Source: Rhodospirillales bacterium
Lineage (GTDB): Bacteria; Pseudomonadota; Alphaproteobacteria; Rhodospirillales; Shumkoniaceae
Assembly: GCA_016776725.1 (NCBI GenBank)
Contig: JADHSV010000006.1
Span: forward strand, 1 to 64,000
Reading direction: 5' to 3'
Length of the DNA stretch: 64,000 bases
In this document: positions 24,570 through 33,543 of the stretch, piece after piece
How the letters are laid out: every line of letters starts with the position of its first letter
Position numbering within the stretch: position 1 is the stretch's first letter
Program-made: the position numbers and the translations under genes
The notes under the pieces: model-generated
Told to the model about the DNA's origin: nothing
The model's input: only the letters and a program-made list of their open reading frames with translations
Database searches by the model: none

Positions 24570-25295
24570 TTAATGCAGATGGATAGCGTCGTTGAGATAC
24601 AGGCATGTGAGAATGGTGAACACATAGGCCTGCAAAAACGCCACCAAAAATTCAAAACCACTTAATGCGACATCAACGGTCAGGGGTGCCCAGCCGCCGA
24701 TAATTCCCAACGGAATGACAAAACCGGCGAACACCTTCATCATCGTGTGTCCGGCCATCATATTCGCGAACAGCCGGATGGAAAGACTTACCGGGCGCGA
24801 TAAGTAAGACAGGACTTCGATGGGAATCAGTATGGGCGCCATGATCATCGGCACGCCCGTGGGCATGAAAAAGGTAAAAAAGTGAAACCCGTGCCGAACG
24901 ATGCCGATAACCGTCACGCCAATAAAGACGAACGCGGCCATGGCGAAGGTGACGATGATATGGCTGGTAAAGGTGAAACTGTAGGGGATCAGGCCGATCA
25001 GATTGCCAAAAAGAATGAACATGAACAGCGAGAACACGAACGGGAAATACCTGCGTCCTTCGCTGCCCACATTGTCGCGCACCATTCCGGCAATGAACTC
25101 GTAACTGAGTTCGGCCATGGACTGCCAGCGCCCCGGAACGATTGACCGGCCGCGTACGCCGAAGACAAGGAACACGCTGACCGCGATCACGGTTAAAACC
25201 ATGAAAACGCCCGAATTGGTCAACGAAACATCGACGCCGCCGATCTCGATGGGCGCAACGGTGGTGATTTCAAACTGATGCAGTGGGTTGGCCAA
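24570..25295 (-). CDS. atpB: ATP synthase F0 subunit a
   Basis: A 241-residue membrane protein forming the proton half-channels next to the c ring. Five or six membrane segments are visible. The essential arginine lies in SLSIRLFANMMAGH (about residues 172-185), the hallmark of subunit a. The N-terminal HQFEITTV segment and C-terminal AFLQAYVFTILTCLYLNDA match the family. It follows atpI by 31 bases and precedes atpE by 31 bases. Confidence 0.96.
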   Translation of the reverse strand: MANPLHQFEITTVAPIEIGGVDVSLTNSGVFMVLTVIAVSVFLVFGVRGRSIVPGRWQSMAELSYEFIAGMVRDNVGSEGRRYFPFVFSLFMFILFGNLIGLIPYSFTFTSHIIVTFAMAAFVFIGVTVIGIVRHGFHFFTFFMPTGVPMIMAPILIPIEVLSYLSRPVSLSIRLFANMMAGHTMMKVFAGFVIPLGIIGGWAPLTVDVALSGFEFLVAFLQAYVFTILTCLYLNDAIHLH

Positions 25296-25326
25296 CTTTT
25301 TATTCCGCCTTTGCCGTTTCCTGCTT

Positions 25327-25683
25327 CTAGCGTTTGTCGCTTTTTGACGATTCGTTCATTTCATCCGAATAACCGGCGGCCAGGCCCATTCCCGAGGCCG
25401 CACGGTAGACATTCAATATCCCGGCGGCAGCGCCGAGAAAGAAGAACACCACCAGAAACCATGGTGTGGTGTCAAGCCATCTGTCAAGCAGAAGGCCAAT
25501 TCCAACGCCGACGGCCAAGGCTGCCACCAGTTCGACCCCGATGCGAAACGCCATGCCGAAACCGGATGCCTGGCCGCGCAGGATCGGTCCTTTGCCTTTT
25601 GCCGCCGCTTCTCCTTCTTCCCTGGCGCGCTTGATCCGGGCGTCCAAATCATCCAGCGATCTGCGGGAATCTTCGTCGCTCAT
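25327..25683 (-). CDS. atpI: AtpI, ATP synthase assembly protein (AtpI/Mg-uptake family)
   Basis: A 118-residue protein with a charged N-terminus (about residues 1-40) and two membrane segments (about 45-70 and 75-100). This matches the small AtpI/F0F1-ATPase assembly family, which helps assemble the c ring. Family identity is mainly by size, topology and first position in the atpI-B-E-F'-F operon. The ATG is at 25681-25683 (minus strand). A good promoter lies 35-63 bases upstream. Confidence 0.85.
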   Translation of the reverse strand: MSDEDSRRSLDDLDARIKRAREEGEAAAKGKGPILRGQASGFGMAFRIGVELVAALAVGVGIGLLLDRWLDTTPWFLVVFFFLGAAAGILNVYRAASGMGLAAGYSDEMNESSKSDKR

Positions 25684-25717
25684 CGGGTCTCCGCCAGCCA
25701 GTCACGTCTGTAGGCGG

Positions 25718-25746
25718 ACGTTAATGGCGCGCACCCCACCTGTCAA
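25718..25746 (-). promoter_or_regulatory. Promoter of the F0 ATP synthase operon
   Basis: On the minus strand a perfect -35 TTGACA (25741-25746) is followed after 17 bases by TAACGT (25718-25723) as -10. The predicted start of transcription is about 30 bases before the atpI ATG. It is the only good sigma-70-like pair in the 127-base gap between smc and atpI. Confidence 0.6.
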
Positions 25747-25810
25747 GAACGAAAGGACGCATCAACTCGTTGAATATATTGAAAAAAAATGGAAATCGCG
25801 TGACTTGTTA

Positions 25811-28800
25811 TCAGGCCGATTCACGAAGTTCCACGGCCCGCTGAAGATCGACCGAGACAAGCTGCGAAATGCCGCGTTCGGACATGGTGACGCCGAACAG
25901 CCGGTCCATGCGCGCCATGGTCATGCGGTGATGGGTAATGACCAGGAAATTGGTTTTTCCGGCGCGCGCCATTTCCTCGACCAGCGTGCAGAAGCGATCC
26001 ACGTTGGCGTCATCCAGCGGCGCGTCGACTTCGTCCAGCACGCATATGGGCGCCGGGTTGGTCAGGAACACCGCAAACATCAGGGCCAGCGCGGTTAGCG
26101 CCTGTTCGCCGCCCGACAGCAGTGAAAGAATTTGCAACCGCTTCCCGGGGGGGCTGGCCATGATTTCCAAGCCGGCTTCAAGGGGATCGTCCGATTCGGT
26201 CAGCGCCAGATGGGCGCGGCCGCCGCCGAACAGGCGCACGAACAAGGCACGGAAGTGTCCATCGACTTCTTCGAACGACGCCACCAGCCGTTGCCGGCCT
26301 TCGCGGTTCAATTCGGAAATGCCGCGCCGCAGTTTCTCGATGGCGCGGGTAAGGTCGCCCTTCTCGGTTTCCAGGCCTTCGATCTGTTCGTAGAGTTCGG
26401 TGGCTTCGTGTTCGGCCCGCAGGTTCACCGGCCCCATGGTGTCGCGTTCGCGCTGCAGCCGCTCGACCCGTTTTTCGATGGCTTCCAGATCGGGCAGTTC
26501 CACCTCTTCCTTAAGTTCGGCCACCGCGGCCAGATTTTCGGGCCGGCAGTCAAGGCGTTCCATCACCCGTTCACGCAGACTTTGCGTGGCCTGCTGCGCT
26601 TGCTCGACCGCGCCTTCCGCCCGCACCCGGTCTTCGCGCGCAGCCGCCAGGGAATTTTCGGCCTGACGCAAAACCTGATCGGCCTCTGTCAGTCGCAATT
26701 CGGCCTTCGCCAGATGGTCGGCGGCCGAATTGCGGTTTGTTTCGGCCCCTTCGATCAGGCTTAGCAGGGCCTGACGCTTTTCGTCGATCTCGGCGGGACG
26801 GACGGCCAGCTTTCCGGTTTCCGATTCGATTGCCTGTTTGCGTTCCGCCAGTTGTTCCAGACGGCGCGTCGCACCCTCGCCGCGATCGCGCCACGACGTC
26901 AGTTCACGTGAAATCGCCTCCTGCCTGTTGCGTCGGTCACGGGCCAGGCGCGCCAGCGAATCATGCGCACTTTGCCGTTCCACCTGTTCGGCGCGCCTTT
27001 CAGCCAGTTCGGCGCGCAGGGCGGAAATATCATCGCGGGCCTGGGTGGGGTCGGGCAGGGAGGCCAACGCGTCCGCGGCCTCCTTGGCATGTGTTTCGGC
27101 TTCGGCCAGATCCGCCGCGATGCGTTCGGCGGCTTCCGTCAATCCCGCCAGCCGCGAGTCGATCTGCGAGGCCTTTTCCCTGAGCTGCGACAAGGCATCA
27201 CCCGCCTGCGTATTCGCGGCGTCGGCGGCCAGGGCATCGCGCCGGGCCACGGCTTCGCCCTCGGCGGCGGCGGCGGCCCGGGTTTCGGCTTCTTCGACGC
27301 GGGTTGCGGCCACCGATACGGCCGCTTCGGCATCGCTCATCTGGGCGCGGACTTCGGCCAGACGGTTGCGCTGCTCAAGACGCGCGGCGGCAGCCGTGGG
27401 CGCGCCCGCCGAAACCGTAAATCCATCCCAGCGCCACAAGGCGCCGTCGCGGCTGACCAACCGCTGGCCCGGTTTCAGGGACACGCGCAGGGCGGAACCC
27501 GCACTTTCGTCAACGACCACGCCGATCTGCGAGAGCCTGCGGGTCAATGCCGCAGGGCCTTTCACGAAACCGCTCAAAGGTTCGCACTTGCCGGGCAGGG
27601 GTTGGGGGTCGTTCAGCGCGTCAAGGGTATGCCAATGAACGGGAGCGGGCTCGTCGGCGGGAGCCGAAAGATCCTCGCCCAGCGCAGCACCCAACGCCAC
27701 CTCGAACCCGTGTTCGACGGAAACCGAATCGATCAACGGCGGCCAGCTATCCGATTGCCCGGCCTCAAGCACATCGGCCAGGGCCTTGGCTTCGGCTTCA
27801 AGGCGTGCGAACGCCGATTGGGTTTCGTGAAGGCTGGCGACGATCTCGCGCACGTGGGCGTCGGCTTCGGCTCGGTGATTGCCGGCGGCCTCTGCGGCTT
27901 CGCGTCCCTTTTCCGCAGCTTCGCGCGCGTCGGCCAGCGTGCGTTCCGTGGCCTCCATCTGCCCCGGATCGACGGCGCCTGCTTCAATGGCCGAACGTTG
28001 GGATGCGTTTTCCTCGCGCTGTTGCGCCAGCATTTGCCGACGCTGGTTCTGTTCGTCCGCCCGGCGAACAAGGGCGTTTTTCCTAGCCTCGTCGGCAGCG
28101 ATCCTGTCGGTCAATTCGGCGTGGCGGGTTTCAAGCTCGACAACCACCTGGCGGATCGCCTGAAGGTTGGCTTCGGCGTCCTTTTCGGCGGTTTCCTCGT
28201 CGGCGCGGGCCTTTTCAATCTCTTGCGCTTCGGCTTCCAGCGCGCCGATTGCGGCAACGGCGTCGGCGGCCAGCGAGCCCTCGCGTTCGATATCCGTTGC
28301 GATCTGGGCTAGACGCGCGCGGCACTCGGCCTGTGCTTCGGCGACCCGCTTTTCTTCGGCGTCCAGCCCTTCGCGCGCGATGGTGACCCGTTGCAATTCA
28401 GCCGCGGCCTCGGCCTCGGTCTGGCGCAGGGACGGCAATGCGGCGGCGAATTCCGCCTGAAGGCGTGACGCCTCGGCGGACGCCGCCGTCAGGCGTACGA
28501 CAGCCGCTTCGGCTTCCTTGCGGTGTTCGCCGCTACGTTCCTGGGTTTCTTGCGCCGCGGCCCAGCGCATGTGGAAAAGGGTGGCTTCGGCGCGCCGGAT
28601 ATGGCCACTGAGATTGCTGTAGCGCGATGCCTGACGGGCCTGCTTTTTCAGGGTCTTGTGCTGGACTTCCATGGCCCCCAGCACATCTTCCAGCCGCACC
28701 AGATTGGTCTCGGCGGCGCGCAGGCGAAGTTCAGCCTCGTGGCGCCTGGAATGCAGTCCGGTAATGCCCGCCGCTTCCTCCAGCAAGACCCGCCGCGCCG

Positions 28801-29272
28801 TTGGTTTGGCGGCAATGATGTTACCGATTCGGCCCTGGCTGACCAGGGCGTTGGAACGCGGGCCGGTTGCGGCGTCGGCGAACAGAAGCTGTACGTCGCG
28901 GGCGCGCACCTCCTTGCCGTTGACGCGGTAGGTCGATCCGCTTCCGCGCTCGATGCGGCGGCTGACGTCCAGATCGTCCATGTGGTTGAAGACGGCCGGG
29001 GCGCTTCGATCGGCGTTGTCCATTCCAAGAATGACTTCCGCCATGTTCCGCGCCGGGCGGTCGCGCGTGCCGCCGAAAATAACGTCGTCCATTTCGCCGC
29101 CGCGCATCTGCTTGGCCGACGATTCGCCCATGACCCAGCGTAACGCTTCAACCAAATTCGACTTGCCGCAACCGTTGGGGCCGACGATTCCCGTCAGCCC
29201 CCGCTCGATCAAAAGCTCGGTCGGTTCAACGAAGGATTTGAACCCGGTAAGTCGAAGTCTGGTAAAGCGCAA
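25811..29272 (-). CDS. smc: SMC, chromosome condensation ATPase
   Basis: A 1153-residue structural-maintenance-of-chromosomes protein. The N-terminal ATPase half has Walker A (G31-P-N-G-C-G-K-S-N). Two long coiled-coil arms flank a hinge (about residues 495-640), and the C-terminal half carries the ABC signature (LLSGGEQALTALALMFA) and Walker B (PICVLDEVDAPLDDANVDRF). The arms are very rich in Ala and Glu. SMC dimers with ScpA/ScpB (not encoded here) organise and segregate the chromosome. It starts 15 bases after the DsbA-like gene, so it is the last gene of a three-gene operon. Confidence 0.96.
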   Translation of the reverse strand: MRFTRLRLTGFKSFVEPTELLIERGLTGIVGPNGCGKSNLVEALRWVMGESSAKQMRGGEMDDVIFGGTRDRPARNMAEVILGMDNADRSAPAVFNHMDDLDVSRRIERGSGSTYRVNGKEVRARDVQLLFADAATGPRSNALVSQGRIGNIIAAKPTARRVLLEEAAGITGLHSRRHEAELRLRAAETNLVRLEDVLGAMEVQHKTLKKQARQASRYSNLSGHIRRAEATLFHMRWAAAQETQERSGEHRKEAEAAVVRLTAASAEASRLQAEFAAALPSLRQTEAEAAAELQRVTIAREGLDAEEKRVAEAQAECRARLAQIATDIEREGSLAADAVAAIGALEAEAQEIEKARADEETAEKDAEANLQAIRQVVVELETRHAELTDRIAADEARKNALVRRADEQNQRRQMLAQQREENASQRSAIEAGAVDPGQMEATERTLADAREAAEKGREAAEAAGNHRAEADAHVREIVASLHETQSAFARLEAEAKALADVLEAGQSDSWPPLIDSVSVEHGFEVALGAALGEDLSAPADEPAPVHWHTLDALNDPQPLPGKCEPLSGFVKGPAALTRRLSQIGVVVDESAGSALRVSLKPGQRLVSRDGALWRWDGFTVSAGAPTAAAARLEQRNRLAEVRAQMSDAEAAVSVAATRVEEAETRAAAAAEGEAVARRDALAADAANTQAGDALSQLREKASQIDSRLAGLTEAAERIAADLAEAETHAKEAADALASLPDPTQARDDISALRAELAERRAEQVERQSAHDSLARLARDRRNRQEAISRELTSWRDRGEGATRRLEQLAERKQAIESETGKLAVRPAEIDEKRQALLSLIEGAETNRNSAADHLAKAELRLTEADQVLRQAENSLAAAREDRVRAEGAVEQAQQATQSLRERVMERLDCRPENLAAVAELKEEVELPDLEAIEKRVERLQRERDTMGPVNLRAEHEATELYEQIEGLETEKGDLTRAIEKLRRGISELNREGRQRLVASFEEVDGHFRALFVRLFGGGRAHLALTESDDPLEAGLEIMASPPGKRLQILSLLSGGEQALTALALMFAVFLTNPAPICVLDEVDAPLDDANVDRFCTLVEEMARAGKTNFLVITHHRMTMARMDRLFGVTMSERGISQLVSVDLQRAVELRESA

Positions 29273-29287
29273 CGAACCCGATCTCCG

Positions 29288-29896
29288 CTATTTTGCCTTT
29301 TCCAGGGCCGCGTCGATGACCTTCTGGAATTCCTCGAACGGAAGGTTGCCCGAAATTGTTTTGCCGTCGATGACGAAGCTGGGCGTCGATTCGATGTCAA
29401 ACTTCTCACCGTCTTCGGCGGCGCGTTTCTGGATGCTCTCAAACAAAGCCTGATTATTTAGGCACGCGTTGACTGTTTCCTCGGACATTCCGCCCATCCG
29501 CGCCATGCGGGTGAGTTCCAGCAGCGGATTGTTGCTTCCCGCCCAGGTCCGCTGGCTGCGGAACAGAACTTCAAGGAACCCGAAATAACGGTCCGGGCCC
29601 GCGCAATGGGGCAGCATCGAGGCGATCAGCGCCAGCTTGCCCAAGGGAAAATCACGAAACACCAGCCGCACCTTGCCGGTATCAATATAGGCTTTCTTGA
29701 TCTTGGGCAGGGTTTCGGCGTGGAACGAGGCGCAATGTCCGCACGTCAGGGACGAATGCTCGGTAATGGTCAGGGGCGCGTCCGCGCTGCCCAGCGCCAT
29801 TTCAACGAGGGCGCCGTCGGCATCGGCGGCGTCAACCACGCCTCCGACAAGGCTGATTCCCAGAACAAACACTAAACCTAGTAGGCTTTGCCTCAA
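29288..29896 (-). CDS. DsbA-family thiol-disulfide oxidoreductase
   Basis: A periplasmic thioredoxin-fold protein with active site CGHC (in SSLTCGHCASF) and a DsbA-type helical insertion. The cis-proline loop is visible as STPSFVIDGK. I place the start at the TTG (29896), preceded by a GGAAGGGAG ribosome-binding site. This gives a compact signal peptide (hydrophobic core LLGLVFVLGISLVGGVV, cleavage after VDAA). An ATG at 29941 is also in frame but adds a charged 15-residue lead and has a poorer site. Its role is disulfide formation or isomerisation in secreted proteins. It is linked to the DUF721 and smc genes, an order seen in many alphaproteobacteria. Confidence 0.85.
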   Translation of the reverse strand: MRQSLLGLVFVLGISLVGGVVDAADADGALVEMALGSADAPLTITEHSSLTCGHCASFHAETLPKIKKAYIDTGKVRLVFRDFPLGKLALIASMLPHCAGPDRYFGFLEVLFRSQRTWAGSNNPLLELTRMARMGGMSEETVNACLNNQALFESIQKRAAEDGEKFDIESTPSFVIDGKTISGNLPFEEFQKVIDAALEKAK

Positions 29897-29976
29897 TTTG
29901 GTTCTCCCTTCCACAACATGTTGGCGACTATAGATTCGCATGGACTAATCCACAAGACAGGTTTTATGCACAGGGT

Positions 29977-30510
29977 TCAATCAGATGAAGGCTCTTTGGA
30001 TCGGATTTTTACCGATTGTCCGAGGGACTGAAGCGCCGCGCGAAGTTCTTCGTCTTCGATGTCCGACAGCCGCTCAGCGATGGCTTTTTCATCCTGCGGA
30101 TCAATTTCCTTCGGTGGTTTGACTTCGGCATCCCTGGCAACGGCGACAGGGGCCTGCTTCATGCTGAGGCGGGCCACCGCGCGATACCCGAAATACCCGT
30201 TAATTCGCTCCAGAATAAGGGGTTCGTCATGTTGGATTTGGGTGGCGATGGCGCCGCTTGCCACCCGTAAGTGCAAAGTACCCCCCGCCCGTTCCCCGGT
30301 GGGAAACGAGAGTTTCTCCGGCGCGGTCACCTTGGCAAAGGCGGTCCCGACGATGGCAGGCCAGTTGCGAACGATGGCGCCATCGGCAAGTCCGCGTTTT
30401 CCAAACAATGGTTTGGTGATTTTTTCGACCGCGACACCCAGCGCCTTGGGCGCGCCGGTGCGCTGCCGCGAGCGAAATTTTTCCCAGGCCTTATTTGCGT
30501 CCTTGGTCAT
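29977..30510 (-). CDS. DUF721 (DciA-like) domain protein
   Basis: A 177-residue protein with an N-terminal DUF721 domain (about residues 15-110: the VRNWPAIVG motif, then a KLSFP strand and LHLRVASGAIATQIQHDEPLIL). DUF721 is shared with DciA, the ancestral loader or operator of the replicative helicase DnaB, but I cannot confirm that activity here. The C-terminal third is acidic and helical (AIAERLSDIEDEELRAAL). The frame stays open upstream across mutY, but the ATG at 30508-30510 gives the correct domain start and leaves a 30-base divergent gap to mutY. It is the first gene of the operon with dsbA-like and smc. Confidence 0.8.
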   Translation of the reverse strand: MTKDANKAWEKFRSRQRTGAPKALGVAVEKITKPLFGKRGLADGAIVRNWPAIVGTAFAKVTAPEKLSFPTGERAGGTLHLRVASGAIATQIQHDEPLILERINGYFGYRAVARLSMKQAPVAVARDAEVKPPKEIDPQDEKAIAERLSDIEDEELRAALQSLGQSVKIRSKEPSSD

Positions 30511-30540
30511 ACCGGCCAATATGGTACGAACAGGACCGAT

Positions 30541-31605
30541 ATGAAACAAGCAAGCCACATTACCGGAAGAAGAATGGGCCTCGCCGTGCTCGAGTGGTAC
30601 GACGCCAACGGACGGGAATTGCCGTGGCGGGCCAAATCCGGACGCGTGCCCGATCCCTATTTCGTGTGGCTTAGCGAGATTATGCTGCAGCAAACAACGG
30701 TGGCCACGGTCGGCCCCTATTTTGCCTCGTTCATGGAAAAATGGCCGACGGTCTCTGACTTGGGTCGCGCTTCGCTGGATGACGTTTTGCATGCCTGGCA
30801 GGGGCTGGGGTATTACGCGCGGGCGCGCAATTTGCGTAAATGTGCGCGAATCGTGGCTGACGAATATGGCGGAAAGTTTCCGGGCGACGAAGCGGAATTG
30901 AGGAAGCTTCCCGGGATCGGTCCCTATACGGCGGCCGCCATTGCGGCGATTGCCTTTGGGCAGCACTCGATTCCCGTGGACGGAAATATCGAGCGGGTGG
31001 TGTCGCGGCTATTCATGATCGGCGAAAGCGGGCCTGCCCTGAAGGCGCGGGTGGCCGAGGCGGCCTCGCCCCTGGTGCCGGATCGTCCCGGTGATTTCTG
31101 GCAGGCGGTCATGGATTTGGGGGCAACCGTGTGCCGCCCCAAGGGGCCGATCTGCGAGGACTGCCCATTGGCGGCGTATTGCCGGGCCTTTGGGGAAGGA
31201 AATCCGGCAGGATTTCCCCGCAAAAAGAAAAAGGCCGCCAAGCCCACCCGATACGGCATCGCCTTTTTAGGGGTTGGCCCGGCCAACGAAATCATTTTAC
31301 GGCGAAGGCCGCCTGCGGGTTTGCTGGGTGGGATGATCGAAGTCCCGTCCACCGACTGGCGCGAGCAGCCCTGGCGCATGGAGGAGGCGCTTCGGTTTGC
31401 GCCCGCGCCGTCTCATTGGAAGGAGATTGACGGCGTCGTGCGCCACACGTTTACCCATTTCCATTTGGAACTGAGCATCGCGCGGGGCGCCATCGACGCC
31501 GCGTCATCCATCGACGGTTTCTGGTGCCTGCCGAACGAACTGGACGGTCAGGCGCTGCCGACCGTCATGAAAAAAATTATTCGTCGTAGGACATCAGGGT
31601 CGTAA
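30541..31605 (+). CDS. mutY: MutY, adenine DNA glycosylase
   Basis: A 354-residue base-excision enzyme removing adenine mispaired with 8-oxoguanine. It has E46 in [10 protein letters not shown], the helix-hairpin-helix LPGIGPYTA, catalytic D147 (PVDGNIERV), and a [4Fe-4S] cluster bound by C198, C205, C208 and C214. A C-terminal MutT-like recognition domain follows (about 230-345). The start at 30541 gives the right N-terminus; an in-frame ATG at 30574 is a shorter alternative. Its last 29 bases overlap the end of apt on the opposite strand. Confidence 0.95.
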   Translation: MKQASHITGRRMGLAVLEWYDANGRELPWRAKSGRVPDPYFVWLSEIMLQQTTVATVGPYFASFMEKWPTVSDLGRASLDDVLHAWQGLGYYARARNLRKCARIVADEYGGKFPGDEAELRKLPGIGPYTAAAIAAIAFGQHSIPVDGNIERVVSRLFMIGESGPALKARVAEAASPLVPDRPGDFWQAVMDLGATVCRPKGPICEDCPLAAYCRAFGEGNPAGFPRKKKKAAKPTRYGIAFLGVGPANEIILRRRPPAGLLGGMIEVPSTDWREQPWRMEEALRFAPAPSHWKEIDGVVRHTFTHFHLELSIARGAIDAASSIDGFWCLPNELDGQALPTVMKKIIRRRTSGS

Positions 31606-32092
31606 TCGGAACGTCCACCTTCGAGCGCCCGTTCAGGAAGGTCAATTCGATGATGCAGGCGGCCGCCGTGACCTCGGCCCCGACTTTTTTGAAAAGCTCG
31701 ACCGAGGCGGCCAAGGTTCCACCGGTGGCCAGCAGATCGTCCAATAGAACGACTTTCTGGCCCGGTTTAACCGCGTTATCCCGAATCTCGATAGTATCGG
31801 TTCCGTATTCCAGCGCGTATTCGTGCGAAATTGTTTTACCGGGAAGCTTGCCCTGTTTGCGGACCATGACGAAACCGCATCCGAGCTTGAGCGCCAACGG
31901 GGCCGCCACCAGGAAACCGCGCGATTCGACACCCGCCAGGATGTCCGGGCAATGGGGAGCCACGGCCTTGGCCATACGGCTCATGGCCACGCTCCAGGCG
32001 TCCGGATGGGCCAGCAGGGGCGAAATATCGTAAAAATTGATGCCCGGTTTGGGGAAGTCGGGGATCGATGCGATGTGATCTTTTAAATTCAT
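31577..32092 (-). CDS. apt: Adenine phosphoribosyltransferase
   Basis: A 171-residue type I phosphoribosyltransferase salvaging adenine with PRPP to AMP. The PRPP-binding motif [13 protein letters not shown] (about residues 117-129) and the N-terminal [14 protein letters not shown] segment are diagnostic. An upstream in-frame ATG (32146) exists, but the ATG at 32092 gives the family N-terminus with an AGGA site just before it. The gene converges on mutY, with a 29-base overlap of the two coding ends. Confidence 0.95.
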   Translation of the reverse strand: MNLKDHIASIPDFPKPGINFYDISPLLAHPDAWSVAMSRMAKAVAPHCPDILAGVESRGFLVAAPLALKLGCGFVMVRKQGKLPGKTISHEYALEYGTDTIEIRDNAVKPGQKVVLLDDLLATGGTLAASVELFKKVGAEVTAAACIIELTFLNGRSKVDVPITTLMSYDE

Positions 32093-32453
32093 TTTCCTAC
32101 CAAAGCTCAGTTTCTCGGGTGCCGATTCGCGACGGTCATAACACAAAAAGGCGTTGATTGCCGCTATTGAAGATTACGAAATATCCGGAAAAACGCCCAC
32201 AAGAAAACAAAATAATCGTGCGTGGTTGTGCGCTTCCCCCTATCAACGTTATAGTAGTTAACATGCGGGGTTGTTTCCGAGGATAACAATTCCGATATGG
32301 CAAGTGCTGGTTTTGGGTCTGCAAGGGGAGGCGGAAAACACAGTCAAAGCCGGTGCTGGGCGGAGGAATGGGATCAAATGAGACATTCCCGAAGGACCCC
32401 ATTCACCGCAATTACCCAATTTGCATCTTTTTCTAACAGGGAGGCGTAAAGCC
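32093..32453. other. 361-base intergenic region between apt and the TAXI receptor
   Basis: No credible gene is visible. It must hold divergent promoters for apt (minus) and the TRAP operon (plus). The plus-strand part downstream of about 32260 reads as a long untranslated leader that contains an imperfect hairpin (32360-32409) and ends in an AGGGAGG ribosome-binding site at 32439-32445. Confidence 0.5.
32226..32255 (+). promoter_or_regulatory. Possible promoter of the TRAP operon
   Basis: TATAGT (32250-32255, five of six to consensus) lies 18 bases after TTGTGC (32226-32231, only three of six). The -10 is good and the -35 weak, which would fit an activator-dependent promoter. If right, the leader before the receptor gene is about 190 bases. 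Confidence 0.3.
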
Positions 32454-33455
32454 ATGAAAAAACTGCTTCTAGCTGGTGTGGCGTTGGCGTTCGGCGTAAC
32501 TGCGATGGCCATGGGCACGCAGCCGGCCGATGCGGCGAAGAAGACCTTCATCGCCATTGGCACGGGTGGTCCGACGGGGGTGTACTTCGTCACCGGTAAC
32601 GCCATCTGCCGTATGATTCATAAGGCCGCCGCCGAAGGCCGCAAGACCGGCCGCAAACACGGCATCCGTTGCTCGGCTCCGTCAACCGGCGGATCGACAT
32701 ACAACATTGGGCAGATCCGCGAAAACGAGTTGGACTTCGGCGTCGCCCAGTCCGACTGGCAGTATCACGCTTATAACGGCTCCAGCAAATTTGAAGGCAA
32801 CGCCTTCAAAAACCTGCGCGCCGTATTCTCGGTCCATCCCGAACCGATCCAGATCATTGTCGGCAAGGGTTCCAGCATCGACAGCTGGGAAGGCTTGAAA
32901 GGCCAGAAGGTCAATATCGGCAATCCGGGTTCGGGGCAGCGCGGCACCGCCGACTTCCTGATCAAGGAATCGGGCTGGACCAAGGCCGACTTCGCCTTGG
33001 CGGCTGAACTGACCTCGACCGAACAGTCCAAGGCCCTTTGTGACGGCAAGATCGATGCAATGTTCTACACCGTTGGTGTTCCCAATGCCGGTGTGGCTGT
33101 GGCCACCGACGGCTGCGGTGCCAAGATCGCCAACTTCGATGGCCCGCTGGCCAAGAAGATGGTGACGCCTGATCGTCCGTACTACGCCTGGGCGACCATT
33201 CCCAAGGGTACCTACAAGACGACCACTGCCGACGTGAAAACATGGGGCGTCAAGGCGACCTTCGTGACCAGCGCCACGGCTAGTGACGATGTGGTTTACG
33301 AAGTCGTGCGTGCGGTGTTTGAAAACCTCGACGATTTCCGCGCCCTGCATAAGGCCTTCACCAACCTTGATCCGAAAACCATGATCAAGGACGGCCTTTC
33401 GGCTCCGTTACATCCCGGCGCCATCAAGTACTACAAGGAAAAAGGCTGGATGTAG
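32454..33455 (+). CDS. TAXI-family TRAP transporter solute receptor
   Basis: A 333-residue periplasmic binding protein. The signal peptide is about residues 1-28 (charged start, hydrophobic core, cleavage after ADAA). The mature part begins with the TAXI signature (FIAIGTGGPTGVYF), then the STGGSTYNIGQI region and an LGTxGS-like segment (NIGNPGSGQRG). TAXI receptors deliver a solute, often a dicarboxylate or glutamate-like compound, to a fused TRAP permease; the ligand cannot be read from sequence. The frame opens at 32421, but the ATG at 32454 has the strong AGGGAGG site. It is first in an operon with the permease and UspA. Confidence 0.93.
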   Translation: MKKLLLAGVALAFGVTAMAMGTQPADAAKKTFIAIGTGGPTGVYFVTGNAICRMIHKAAAEGRKTGRKHGIRCSAPSTGGSTYNIGQIRENELDFGVAQSDWQYHAYNGSSKFEGNAFKNLRAVFSVHPEPIQIIVGKGSSIDSWEGLKGQKVNIGNPGSGQRGTADFLIKESGWTKADFALAAELTSTEQSKALCDGKIDAMFYTVGVPNAGVAVATDGCGAKIANFDGPLAKKMVTPDRPYYAWATIPKGTYKTTTADVKTWGVKATFVTSATASDDVVYEVVRAVFENLDDFRALHKAFTNLDPKTMIKDGLSAPLHPGAIKYYKEKGWM

Positions 33456-33475
33456 ACCCTTAGGGGTTTAAACGA

Positions 33476-33510
33476 CCGGCGCCTCCGCGAAAGAAACGCG
33501 GGGGCGCCGG
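33476..33510 (+). other. GC-rich hairpin between receptor and permease genes
   Basis: A 14-base stem (33476-33489 with 33497-33510), one U-G wobble and a seven-base A-rich loop, 20 bases after the receptor stop and 33 bases before the permease start. No T-run follows. Such structures after binding-protein genes usually stabilise the upstream message, giving more receptor than permease. Confidence 0.65.
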
Positions 33511-33543
33511 AACTATATCATCGGGGAACGGGGGATCGGGCTT

